From Nocardia asteroides (GTDB lineage Bacteria > Actinomycetota > Actinomycetes > Mycobacteriales > Mycobacteriaceae): a stretch of 64,000 nucleotides of DNA. Location of the stretch: NCBI RefSeq assembly GCF_900637185.1, contig NZ_LR134352.1, positions 5,880,001-5,944,000 of the forward strand. The letters run 5' to 3'. The position numbers and the translations under genes were made by a program. Below are positions 8,223 through 16,914 of the stretch, one piece after another. Within the stretch, counting starts at the first letter, position 1; every line of letters begins with the position of its first letter. The notes under the pieces were generated by a model. The model worked only from the letters and a program-made list of their open reading frames with translations, did no database searches and had not been told where the DNA came from.

Positions 8223-9774
8223 TCACCCTCCGTGCGTCAAGATGCACGTCCGTGCGCCATTCGCGCAAATCATCCGACGACACCGGATACTGGGACGCGA
8301 GACAATTGCGCCGTCCCGCGCCCGCCCTCGCAGCCGCCCGGCCACCGCCCGGCCCGCGGCCCGTCCGGAGAACAGGCACCCGCCCAGGAACGTGCCCTCC
8401 AGCGCGCGATACCCGTGCACCCCGCCGCCACCGAATCCCGCGACCTCCCCGGCCGCGTACAGGCCGTCGACCGTCGTGCCGTCCGGTCGCACCACCTGCG
8501 CGGACAGGTCGGTCTCCAAGCCGCCCAACGTCTTCCGGGTGAGCAGGTGCAGCCGGACGGCGATCAGCGGGCCCGCCTTGGGATCGAGCAGCCGGTGCGA
8601 AGCCCTTGCGCTTGAACGCCTCGACCGGACCCGGCGCGCCCTTCTTCACGCGCTCCAGCAGCAGGCGGATGCTGCGGCCGGTCAGGTCGGGATTCTGCTC
8701 CTGGCCGGAGAGCGCGAACTCCTTCTCGATGATCCGCTGGTCCAGGACCAGCCAGGTGTGGTCGAAGCCGGTCCGGTTGATGTACTGCATCGTGCCGAGG
8801 GTGTCGAAGCCGGGAAACAGCGGAGGCGGCAGGCGCGTGCCGGTCGCGTCGAGCCACAGCGAGGACGGGCCGGGGGCGATGCGGATGCCGTGGTCGGGCC
8901 AGACCGGGTCGTAGTTGGTGATGCCTTCGGTGTAGTGCCACATGCGGTCCCGGTTGATCACGCTCGCGCCCGCGCGCTCCGAGATCTCCAGCATCCGCCC
9001 GTCCACATGGGCGGGCACGCCGGCGAGCATGCGCTCGGGCACGCGGCCCGCGTGTGCCGGCCAGTTCCGGCGGATCAGTTCCCGGTTGTGCCCGATCCCG
9101 CCGGAGGTGACGATCACGGCGGGGGCGCCGAACTCGAACTCCCCCACCGGCTTCCGGGAGGACGCGACGCCGCGCGCCGCCGCCGAGGGCTCGAGGACGG
9201 TGCCGCGCACGCCGGTGACCGCGCCGCCGGTGACGACCAGTTCGTCGACCTGATGACGGAAGGCGAAGGTGACCAGCCCCCGGTCGAGGCCGGCGCGGAC
9301 GCGGGTCTCGATGATCTCGACGATCCGCGGACCGGTGCCCCAGGTGACGTGGAACCGCGGCACCGAATTGCCCGGCCCGTCCGCGCCGTAGCCACCCCGC
9401 TCGGCCCAGGCGACGATCGGGAAGGACTTCCACCCCTGGTCGGCCAGCCAGCCGCGCATCTCCCCGGCGGCGAACTCGACATAGGCCTGCGCCCAGCGGC
9501 GCGGCCAGCGGTCCTCGCGCTCGCGGTCGAACCCGGCATTGCCGAGCCAGTCCTGCCATGCCAGCTCGTAGGAGTCCTTGATCCCGAGCCTGCGCTGCTC
9601 CGGACTGTCCACCAGGAACAGCCCGCCGAAGGACCAGAACGCCTGGCCGCCCACATTGCCCGCGTTCTCCTGCTCGACGACGAGCACCCGTTTTCCCGCG
9701 TCGACCAGTTCGGCCGTGGCGACCAATCCGGCGAGTCCGGCTCCGACGACGATCACGTCCGCAGATTCGGCCAT
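8223..9774 (-). pseudogene. FAD-binding dehydrogenase (ketosteroid-dehydrogenase-like family) with internal deletion and frameshift
   Basis: The N-terminal 390 residues are a good flavoprotein of the family that includes M. tuberculosis Rv0785: the FAD dinucleotide fold VIVVGAGLAGLVATAELV, then VVEQE and later VIVTSGGIGHNRELIRRNWP. Near 8595 the frame changes. Upstream sense ends at EAFKRKG and downstream sense resumes in another frame with HRLLDPKAGPLIAVRL and LLTRKTLGGLETDL, ending with the FAD-contacting AAGEVAGFGGGGVHGYRAL and the TGA at 8223. About 40-60 family residues are missing at the junction, so this is a frame-changing deletion more than a one-base error. ATG 9774 is the start. 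It is divergent from the Lrp regulator, 63 bases away. Confidence 0.75.
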
Positions 9775-9837
9775 CCTCAACGGTAACTCCGGGTCCGGCT
9801 CCGGGAAAGCGACCGCCGCGACGTGCCAGAATGCGGC

Positions 9838-10323
9838 ATGACCATCAAGTTCGACGCACTCGATGCCGCCTTGCTGGCCGAGCTGGCCGCGGACCCGCGG
9901 GCGCCGATCCTGGAGCTGGCCCAGCGGCTGGGCATTGCTCGCAACACGGTGCAGGCGCGGATGAAGCGGCTGGAGTCCTCGGGCGCGGTGCGGGGTTATC
10001 CGCCCGACATCGACCTGCAGGCCGTCGGGTTCGCGGTGCACGCGTTCCTCGGGATCGAGCTCGATCAGAACAAGATGGATCCGATCATCGACACGCTGCG
10101 TGGTTTCCCGCATGTGCTCGAGGTGCACGCCACGACCGGACGGGCCGACCTGCTGGTCCGGATCGCCGCGCGGTCGCAGCAGGATCTGCTGGAGATCATC
10201 CAGCGGGTGCACGCCATCGACGGCGTGAACCACACCGAGACCATGCTGGCGCTGGCCACCCCGATCGGGTACCGGAGCCTGCCCTTGGTCGAGCATCTGA
10301 CGAACCGGCCGCCCGCCCCGTGA
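9838..10323 (+). CDS. Lrp/AsnC-family transcriptional regulator
   Basis: A 161-residue feast/famine regulator. The N-terminal winged helix (residues 1-60) contains DALDAALLAELAADPR and LAQRLGIARNTVQARMKRL, the usual DNA-reading helix. The C-terminal RAM domain (about 70-150) that binds amino acids includes GFPHVLEVHATTGRADLLVRI and the final VNHTETMLALAT. ATG at 9838 is preferred over an in-frame GTG at 9823; neither has a clear ribosome site. It precedes a four-gene set for amino acid import and oxidation and is divergent from the broken FAD dehydrogenase. Regulation of the downstream oxidoreductase by an amino acid or its keto acid is a reasonable inference. Confidence 0.88.
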   Translation: MTIKFDALDAALLAELAADPRAPILELAQRLGIARNTVQARMKRLESSGAVRGYPPDIDLQAVGFAVHAFLGIELDQNKMDPIIDTLRGFPHVLEVHATTGRADLLVRIAARSQQDLLEIIQRVHAIDGVNHTETMLALATPIGYRSLPLVEHLTNRPPAP

Positions 10324-10418
10324 TGTGACGCAGGTCTCCCCCACTCGAGCAGAATGACGCATTCCCGTCAGTGGTCCAGATCACTTTTGAGCAAACTGAT
10401 CAACTTTTCGACTGACTG

Positions 10419-10449
10419 TTGACACCTCATGCCCCTCCACGGCAGATTT
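10419..10449 (+). promoter_or_regulatory. Possible promoter for the indolepyruvate oxidoreductase gene
   Basis: TTGACA at 10419-10424 matches a -35 consensus, and CAGATT at 10444-10449 is a poor -10 with a long 19-base spacer. The preceding 35 bases are unusually AT-rich (TTTTGAGCAAACTGATCAAC) for this genome and could hold the Lrp-type binding site. Suggestive only. Confidence 0.3.
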
Positions 10450-10521
10450 CGCGGCACCGATAGCAAGTTCCTCCGTATCGCAGCTCACGATCTGGGTTGT
10501 GGAAAGTGTGGTGAGGTGTCC

Positions 10522-13500
10522 ATGACCAGCGTCGTCTGTGCGACCGCCCGTCCGCAGGCCGAGCCTGCCGCGCCCTACGACCTCGCCGATCGCTATCGCT
10601 CCGGGGCGGGCCCGGTCCTGCTCACCGGAGTGCAGGCCATCGCCCGCCTGCTCGTGGAACAGCATGTGCGCGACATCCGCGCGGGCCGCCGGGTCGCGAC
10701 GTTCGTCTCCGGGTATCAAGGCAGTCCGCTGGGCGGGGTCGACAAGATGCTGCTCGGCATGCCGGAGGTGCTCACCGAGCACGACATCACCTTCGTGCCC
10801 GGGCTCAACGAGGAGCTGGCGGCGACCTCGGTGTGGGGCAGCCAGGCCGACCTGCCCGCCGGGCGGCCGACCCACGACGGCGTGGTCGGCGTCTGGTACG
10901 GCAAGGGCCCCGGCGTGGACCGGGCCACCGACGCCATCCGGCACGCCAACATGTACGGGGTGAACCCGCGCGGTGGAGTCCTGCTGCTGGTGGGCGACGA
11001 TCCGGCGTCGAAGTCCTCGACCGTGCCCGCGGTGAGCGAGCGCTCGCTGGCCGCCATGGGGGTGCCGGTGCTGTTCCCGCGCAATGCCGAGGAGATCATC
11101 ACGCTGGGCATGCAGGGCATCGCGCTGTCGCGGGCCTCGGGGTGTGTGGTGGCGCTCAAGATCGTCGCCGATGTCGCCGACGGCGCGTGGACGGTCGACG
11201 GCGATGTCGCCGACCTCGCCGTCACGGTGCCCGAAGTGCGGTGGGAGGGTTCGCCGTTCGTCTACCGGCAGCGGCCGATGGCCGCCCCCACCGACAGCGT
11301 GCTGGCCGAGGCCGATCTGTACGGCCCGCGCTGGGCGATGGTGCACGCCTACTCGGCGGCCAACGGTCTGGATGTGGTGGAGGTCGACCCGGTCGACGCG
11401 AAGGTCGGGATCGCCGCCACCGGAACGACATTCGATGCCGTCCGGCAGGCGCTGCTCGATCTCGGCGTCGACGAGGCGGCCATGCACCGGGCGGGGATCC
11501 GGCTGTTGCGCATCGGCATGCCCTATCCCGTGGGCCCGGCCGCGATCACCGAGTTCGCCCGTGGGCTGGAGGAGGTGATCGTGGTGGAGGACAAGACCGC
11601 GTTCGTCGAGACCCAGATCCGCGAGATCCTCTACGGCACCCCCGGCGCGCCCCGCATCCTCGGCAAGCAGGACGCGCGTGGCGCCCGGCTGATGCCGGTC
11701 GACGGCGAGCTCACCGCCGGACGCCTGCTCGCCCCGCTGCGTCGGGTGCTGCGCGAGCGGGTGGAGCTGAAAAGGGCCGCGCCGCCGCCACTTCCGCTGG
11801 AAGTCCTGTCCGCCAAGCGGACGCCCTACTTCTGCAGCGGCTGCCCGCACAACCGCTCCACCGCCCTGCCCGACGGCTCGATCGGTGGCGGCGGCATCGG
11901 CTGTCACACGCTGGTCACCATGTCCGGGCGCACCGACAGCGCCGTCACCGGGCTGACCCAGATGGGCGGCGAGGGCAGCCAGTGGATCGGGCAGGCCCCG
12001 TTCACCGATGTGCCGCACCTGTTCCAGAACATCGGCGACGGCACCTTCTTCCACTCCGGGCAGCTGGCCGTGCAGGCGTGTGTGGCGGCGGGGGTGAACA
12101 TCACCTACAAGCTGCTGTGGAACGAGGTCGTCGCGATGACCGGCGCCCAGAACGTGGAGGGCGGGCTCACCGTCGCCCAGCTGACCCACAAGCTCACCAC
12201 CGAGGGCGTCCGGCGGATCGTGATCTGCGCCGACGAACCGAAGCGGCACAACAGGAAAGCGCTCGCCAAGGGCACCCTGCTGTGGCATCGCGACCGGCTC
12301 GACGAGGCCCAGCGGCTGCTGCGCGAGATCGAGGGTGTCACCGTGCTCATCTACGACCAGCACTGCGCCGCCGACGCGCGCAGGCAGCGCAAGCGCGGCG
12401 CGCTGCCGGTCCGCAGCACCCGCGTGGTGATCAACGAGGCCGTGTGCGAGGGCTGCGGTGACTGCGGCACCAAGTCGAACTGCCTGTCGGTGCAGCCGGT
12501 GGAGACCGAGTTCGGCCGCAAGACCCGCATCGATCAGACCTCCTGCAACACCGATTACAGCTGCCTGGACGGGGATTGCCCGTCGTTCGTCACGGTGGAG
12601 ACGGCGCCGGACACACGCAAGCGCAAGCCCGCGCGCCGCAAGCCCGCCGAGCCGCCCGCGGTGGCCGAGCCCGGTCTCGGCGCACCGGAGCGCACGCAGA
12701 ACGTGCTGATCGCCGGGATCGGCGGCACCGGCATCGTGACGGTGAACCAGGTGCTGGCCACCGCCGCGCTGCGGGCCGGGTACCAGGTGGAGAGCCTGGA
12801 TCAGATCGGGCTGAGCCAGAAGGCCGGGCCCGTGGTGTCGCATCTGCGCTTCTCCACCACCGAACTGGAGCCGTCGAACCGGCTCACCCCCGGCAGCGCC
12901 GACTGTGTGCTCGCCGTGGACCTGCTCACCGCCACCGACGCGCGCTACCTGCAGTACGGGAACGCGGCGAGCACCGTGGCGGTGGCCTCGACGAGCCGGA
13001 CCCCGACCGGCGACATGGTCTACGACAAGTCGGCGAGCTACCCCGAGACCGCGACCATGCTGGATCGCCTTGCCGCCGTGTCGCGTTCGATCGAGCACTT
13101 CGACGCGCTCGCGGCCGCGCAGACCCTGTTCGGGAACACCGCCGCGGCCAACTTCCTGATCGTGGGCGCGGCCGTGCAGAGCGGCGGGCTGCGCCTGCCG
13201 GTGGCGGCGATCGAGGAGGCCATCGGGATCAACGGTGTCGCGGTGGCCGCCACGGTGGCGGCGTTCCGGTGGGGCCGGGTCGCGGTGGCGGATCCGGCGG
13301 CGTTCGCCGCGGCGGTCGATGAGGGGCGGCCGCGGCGCACGCCGCCGGTGGTGCCCGCGGAACTGCTGGCGCACACCGGTTTCGACGGGGAACTGCGTCG
13401 GCTGGTGGAACTGCGCGCGGCGAACCTGGTCGGCTACCAGAACCTCACGGTGGCGCGGCGCTACGTGGAGGTCGTCGAGCTGGCCAGGGCGGCGGAGCGC

Positions 13501-14001
13501 GCGGTCACCGAACGGACCGAGTTCAGCGAGGCGGTGGCGCGTGGGCTGTACAAGTTCACCGCCTACAAGGACGAGTACGAGGTGGCGCGGCTGCTGGTCG
13601 ACCCGGCCTTCCTGGACGAGGTCCGAGCGCAGGTGCCCGGCGGCGAGAAACTCACCTACAAGCTGCACCCGCCGGTGCTGCGGGCCATGGGCCGCCGGAA
13701 GAAGATCGGCTTGGCGCCGACATCGCATGTGGCGCTGAAACTCCTGGCCAAGGGCAAGTTCCTGCGCGGGACCAAGCTGGACCCGTTCGGGTACGCGCAC
13801 GTCCGCAAGGTGGAGCGGGAGCTGCTGGCGCACTACACCGCCCTGGTGACGCGCCTGGCCGGGGAACTGAGCACCGGGAACTACGACACCGCCACCGCGG
13901 CCGCCGCCCTGCCCGATGTGGTGCGCGGCTACGAGGACATCAAGCTCGCCAATGTCGAGCTCTACCACGCCGGACTGCGCGAGCTCGGCCTGCAGTCCTG
14001 A
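10522..14001 (+). CDS. Indolepyruvate ferredoxin oxidoreductase, fused single-chain type
   Basis: A 1159-residue TPP- and Fe-S-dependent 2-oxoacid oxidoreductase that decarboxylates aryl (or branched) 2-oxo acids to acyl-CoA with ferredoxin as electron acceptor. The N-terminal pyrimidine-binding part (about 30-400) starts with SGYQGSPLGGVDKML; the TPP core (about 430-620) includes YFCSGCPHNRST, GIGCHTLV and NIGDGTFFHSG; a cysteine cluster near 640-680 (CEGCGDCGTKSNC, later CNTDYSCLDGDC) should hold iron-sulfur clusters; the gamma-type domain begins with VLIAGIGGTGIVT; a long C-terminal helical domain follows. ATG 10522 follows a modest GGTGAGG site; an earlier frame start at 10429 lacks one. 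It pairs logically with the dehydrogenase downstream, which supplies the 2-oxo acid. Confidence 0.9.
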   Translation: MTSVVCATARPQAEPAAPYDLADRYRSGAGPVLLTGVQAIARLLVEQHVRDIRAGRRVATFVSGYQGSPLGGVDKMLLGMPEVLTEHDITFVPGLNEELAATSVWGSQADLPAGRPTHDGVVGVWYGKGPGVDRATDAIRHANMYGVNPRGGVLLLVGDDPASKSSTVPAVSERSLAAMGVPVLFPRNAEEIITLGMQGIALSRASGCVVALKIVADVADGAWTVDGDVADLAVTVPEVRWEGSPFVYRQRPMAAPTDSVLAEADLYGPRWAMVHAYSAANGLDVVEVDPVDAKVGIAATGTTFDAVRQALLDLGVDEAAMHRAGIRLLRIGMPYPVGPAAITEFARGLEEVIVVEDKTAFVETQIREILYGTPGAPRILGKQDARGARLMPVDGELTAGRLLAPLRRVLRERVELKRAAPPPLPLEVLSAKRTPYFCSGCPHNRSTALPDGSIGGGGIGCHTLVTMSGRTDSAVTGLTQMGGEGSQWIGQAPFTDVPHLFQNIGDGTFFHSGQLAVQACVAAGVNITYKLLWNEVVAMTGAQNVEGGLTVAQLTHKLTTEGVRRIVICADEPKRHNRKALAKGTLLWHRDRLDEAQRLLREIEGVTVLIYDQHCAADARRQRKRGALPVRSTRVVINEAVCEGCGDCGTKSNCLSVQPVETEFGRKTRIDQTSCNTDYSCLDGDCPSFVTVETAPDTRKRKPARRKPAEPPAVAEPGLGAPERTQNVLIAGIGGTGIVTVNQVLATAALRAGYQVESLDQIGLSQKAGPVVSHLRFSTTELEPSNRLTPGSADCVLAVDLLTATDARYLQYGNAASTVAVASTSRTPTGDMVYDKSASYPETATMLDRLAAVSRSIEHFDALAAAQTLFGNTAAANFLIVGAAVQSGGLRLPVAAIEEAIGINGVAVAATVAAFRWGRVAVADPAAFAAAVDEGRPRRTPPVVPAELLAHTGFDGELRRLVELRAANLVGYQNLTVARRYVEVVELARAAERAVTERTEFSEAVARGLYKFTAYKDEYEVARLLVDPAFLDEVRAQVPGGEKLTYKLHPPVLRAMGRRKKIGLAPTSHVALKLLAKGKFLRGTKLDPFGYAHVRKVERELLAHYTALVTRLAGELSTGNYDTATAAAALPDVVRGYEDIKLANVELYHAGLRELGLQS

Positions 14002-14007
14002 CACCCT

Positions 14008-14033
14008 GCGGCGCACCGGTTCCGGTGCGCCGC
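14008..14033 (+). terminator. Terminator-like hairpin after the oxidoreductase
   Basis: GCGGCGCACCGG (14008-14019) and CCGGTGCGCCGC (14022-14033) form a perfect 12-bp stem seven bases after the stop codon. A second, shorter hairpin lies at 14075-14094 (GCGCCACG against CGTGGCGC). The downstream dehydrogenase therefore probably has its own promoter or depends on readthrough. Confidence 0.65.
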
Positions 14034-14178
14034 GAGACTCTGGCGCCCCGGTGCGATCACACCGCCGCGCCGGCGCGCCACGACCGCGTGGCGCACGACA
14101 GCGCCGCCCACCCGCGGCACCATCCACCGTCGCACCCCCGGCACGACCGGGGTGCGCGGACACCGAAAGGAATCGACA

Positions 14179-15258
14179 GTGACCGTTGTGCACACCGAGG
14201 CGGGAGTCTTCGGCCGATCGCACGAACTGAGCGCCCGCGCCCACGAGCAGGTGGTGTTCTGCGAGGACGACCGGTCCGGGCTGAAGGCCATCATCGCGAT
14301 CCACTCGACCGCGCTCGGTCCCGCCCTGGGCGGCACCCGCTTCTACCCCTATGCCGACGAGTCGGCAGCCCTGCAGGACGTGCTGCGGCTGTCGTGGGGC
14401 ATGACCTACAAGGCCGCCGCGGCCGGTGTCGACCTCGGTGGCGGCAAGGCGGTGATCATCGGTGACCCCGCGACCATGAAGAGCACCGACCTGCTCGCCG
14501 CCTACGCCCGCTTCGTGAACACCCTCGGCGGGCGCTACATCACCGCGGGCGATGTGGGTACCAGCACCGACGATCTCGATGTCATCGGCAGGCACACCCG
14601 GCACGTCACCGGCCGCAGCGTCGCCGCGGGCGGCAGCGGTGACAGCGCCCGGCTGACCGCGCTCGGCGTCTTCCACGCCATGCGCGCGGGCGCCGAATCG
14701 GTCTGGGGCGCACCGACACTGGCGGGTCGCACGGTCGGGGTCGAGGGCGTGGGCAAGGTCGGCAGCGAGCTCACCGCCCTGCTGCTGGCCGACGGCGCCG
14801 AGGTGTGCGTGTCCGATGTGAACGAGGCCGCGCTGCGGCGCATCGCCGCCGAACAGCCCGCCGTGCGGCTGCTGTCGGCGGTGTCCACCGCACCGGTCGA
14901 CGTGTACGCCCCGTGCGCGCTGGGCGCCACCCTCACCCCCGGCAGCGCCGCGACGATCGAGGCGAAGCTGATCTGCGGTGCCGCCAACAACCAGCTCGCC
15001 ACCCCCGAGGTGGAGCGGGCGCTGACCGAGCGCGGCATCACCTGGGTGCCCGACTTCGTCGCCAACGCGGGCGGGCTCATCCAGGTGGCGGGCGAACTGC
15101 GCGCCGCGGCCCCCGCCGAAGTGGAAGCCGAAGTCGCCGACATCTTTCCGCGCTGTCGCGACATCATCGCCGCCGCGGTCACCGAGGGCATCGGCACCGG
15201 TGCCGCCGCCAACCGATTCGCCGAACGGCGTCTCGACGCCATCCCCCGGTCGCTGTGA
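14179..15258 (+). CDS. Glu/Leu/Phe/Val-type amino acid dehydrogenase
   Basis: A 359-residue NAD-dependent oxidative deaminase of the leucine/valine/phenylalanine dehydrogenase group. The catalytic domain has LGPALGGTRFYPY, the glycine-rich segment GVDLGGGKAVIIGDP with the catalytic lysine, and the conserved AGDVGTSTDDL; the Rossmann domain begins with VGVEGVGKVGSEL near 180; CGAANNQLA and PDFVANAGGLIQV complete the site. Length (about 360) fits leucine or phenylalanine dehydrogenases better than longer glutamate dehydrogenases. GTG 14179 is chosen because AAAGG lies 9 bases upstream; a GTG at 14152 is an alternative. Its stop TGA shares a base with the permease ATG (TGATG), showing tight coupling: import and deamination of the same amino acid. 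Confidence 0.88.
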   Translation: MTVVHTEAGVFGRSHELSARAHEQVVFCEDDRSGLKAIIAIHSTALGPALGGTRFYPYADESAALQDVLRLSWGMTYKAAAAGVDLGGGKAVIIGDPATMKSTDLLAAYARFVNTLGGRYITAGDVGTSTDDLDVIGRHTRHVTGRSVAAGGSGDSARLTALGVFHAMRAGAESVWGAPTLAGRTVGVEGVGKVGSELTALLLADGAEVCVSDVNEAALRRIAAEQPAVRLLSAVSTAPVDVYAPCALGATLTPGSAATIEAKLICGAANNQLATPEVERALTERGITWVPDFVANAGGLIQVAGELRAAAPAEVEAEVADIFPRCRDIIAAAVTEGIGTGAAANRFAERRLDAIPRSL

Positions 15259-16751
15259 TGCCGAGCGCGAGCGGCTGGTTCCGCACCAAATCGGTCGAGC
15301 AGTCCATCCAGGACACCGACGACCCCGACGCCAAGCTCCGCAAGGACCTCACGGCCAAGGACCTGACCATCTTCGGTGTCGCGGTGGTGATCGGCGCGGG
15401 CATCTTCACCCTCACCGCGCGCACCGCGGGCACCGTGGCGGGCCCGGCGGTCTCGCTGGCCTTCGTGTTCGCGGCGGTCGCCTGCGGACTCACGGCCCTG
15501 TGCTACGCGGAGTTCGCCTCGACCGTGCCGGTGGCCGGCAGCGCCTACACCTTCGCGTACGCGACCTTCGGTGAGGTGATCGCCTGGATCATCGGCTGGG
15601 ACCTGATCCTGGAGTTCGCGCTCGCGGTGTCCGTGGTGGCCAAGGGGTGGTCGCAGTATCTGGGCAATGTGCTCGGGTCATCGGCGCCGGTGGTGCAGAT
15701 CGGGTCGCTGCACTTCGACTGGGGCGCGGTACTGATCATCGCGGTGGTGGGCGTGCTGCTGGCCACCGGGACCAAGCTGTCGTCGCGGGTGTCGGCCATC
15801 GCCGTCGCGATCAAGCTCGGCGTGATCGCGCTGGTGCTGGTGGTCGGCGCGACCTACTTCAAGCCGTCCAACCTGACGCCCTACATCCCGCCGTCGCAGC
15901 CGTCGGAGAAGGCCGAGGGGCTGCGGCAGTCGCTGTTCGCCTTCCTCACCGGCTCCGGTGGCACCAGCTACGGCTGGTACGGGCTGCTCGCCGCGGCCAG
16001 CCTGGTGTTCTTCGCCTTCATCGGCTTCGACGTGGTCGCCACCACCGCCGAGGAGACCCGCAACCCGCAGCGCGACGTGCCGCGCGGCATCCTGGGTTCG
16101 CTGGCCATCGTGACGGTGCTCTACATCGCGGTCTCGCTGATACTCACCGGCATGGTGTCCTACACCGAGCTCGCCGACGGCAACGCCACCCTCGCCACGG
16201 CCTTCGCCATCCACGGCGCGACCTGGGTGAAGAACATCATCGCCATCGGCGCGCTGGCCGGGCTCTCGACCGTGGTCATGGTGATGTTCCTGGGGCAGAC
16301 CCGGGTGCTGTTCGCCATGGCGCGCGACGGGCTGCTGCCGCGCGGTCTGGCCCAGACCGGCCGCAAGGGCACCCCGGTGCGGCTGACGATGCTCGTCGGT
16401 GTGGTGTGCGCGCTGCTGGCCGGGTTCGTCGACTTCGGCACGCTCGAGGAGATGGTCAACATCGGCACGCTGGTCGCGTTCGTGCTGGTCTCGATCGGGG
16501 TGCTGGTGCTGCGGCGCACCCGTCCCGACCTGCAGCGCGGGTTCCGGGTGCCGTTCGTGCCGGTGGTCCCGATCCTGGCCGCGCTGGCCTGCCTGTGGCT
16601 GATGCTCAATCTGTCGATCGAGACCTGGCTGCGGTTCGTGATCTGGATGGCCCTCGGTGTCATCGTCTACCTCGCCTACGGCCGCAGGCACGCGGTCCTC
16701 GGGCGCGGGCGGCACCCGGACGCCGAGCCGGAGCTCACCCCGGCCCGGTAA
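15258..16751 (+). CDS. APC-family amino acid permease (cationic amino acid transporter type)
   Basis: A 497-residue integral membrane protein with 12 or more hydrophobic helices. The first helix carries the family signature VIGAGIFTLTARTAG, followed by AGPAVSLAFVFAAVACGLTALCYAEF, which marks the amino acid/polyamine transporter superfamily and especially its CAT branch (the conserved FFAFIGFDVVATTAEETRNPQRDVP is typical). ATG 15258 overlaps the stop of the dehydrogenase gene, so the two are co-translated. Substrate is inferred as the aromatic or branched amino acid handled by the neighbours; sequence alone does not settle it. A strong hairpin follows 13 bases after the stop. Confidence 0.9.
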   Translation: MPSASGWFRTKSVEQSIQDTDDPDAKLRKDLTAKDLTIFGVAVVIGAGIFTLTARTAGTVAGPAVSLAFVFAAVACGLTALCYAEFASTVPVAGSAYTFAYATFGEVIAWIIGWDLILEFALAVSVVAKGWSQYLGNVLGSSAPVVQIGSLHFDWGAVLIIAVVGVLLATGTKLSSRVSAIAVAIKLGVIALVLVVGATYFKPSNLTPYIPPSQPSEKAEGLRQSLFAFLTGSGGTSYGWYGLLAAASLVFFAFIGFDVVATTAEETRNPQRDVPRGILGSLAIVTVLYIAVSLILTGMVSYTELADGNATLATAFAIHGATWVKNIIAIGALAGLSTVVMVMFLGQTRVLFAMARDGLLPRGLAQTGRKGTPVRLTMLVGVVCALLAGFVDFGTLEEMVNIGTLVAFVLVSIGVLVLRRTRPDLQRGFRVPFVPVVPILAALACLWLMLNLSIETWLRFVIWMALGVIVYLAYGRRHAVLGRGRHPDAEPELTPAR

Positions 16752-16764
16752 CCGAAAAGCGCTG

Positions 16765-16799
16765 GGCCGCCCCGCTCGTCAGCCGAGTCCGGGGCGGCC
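16765..16799 (+). terminator. Terminator-like hairpin after the permease
   Basis: GGCCGCCCCG (16765-16774) pairs perfectly with CGGGGCGGCC (16790-16799), 15-base loop, starting 13 bases after the stop codon. TTCG follows. Confidence 0.7.
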
Positions 16800-16844
16800 T
16801 TCGCCGGGTCGCCGACCCCGCTGACGAGCGGTTCCGCCGGTCTG

Positions 16845-16875
16845 TGGCACTCAGTGCCAGCCCGGGTGAAATAAT
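16845..16875 (+). promoter_or_regulatory. Palindrome and possible -10 before fadB2
   Basis: TGGCACT-C-AGTGCCA at 16845-16859 is a perfect odd palindrome. It is followed by AATAAT at 16870-16875, a plausible -10 in a very GC-rich context, with the palindrome lying where a -35 would be. This arrangement fits an operator over the promoter of the hydroxybutyryl-CoA dehydrogenase gene. The bound regulator is unknown. Confidence 0.4.
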
Positions 16876-16914
16876 CCCCGGGACAAGCAGGGCAAGGCGA
16901 TATTGGGAGTGACA

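Noticed and set aside
10381..14676. A 1431-codon minus-strand reading frame
   Set aside because: It lies antisense to the indolepyruvate oxidoreductase and dehydrogenase genes, is rich in H, R, G and Q, has no domain motifs, and is an artefact of GC-rich third positions.
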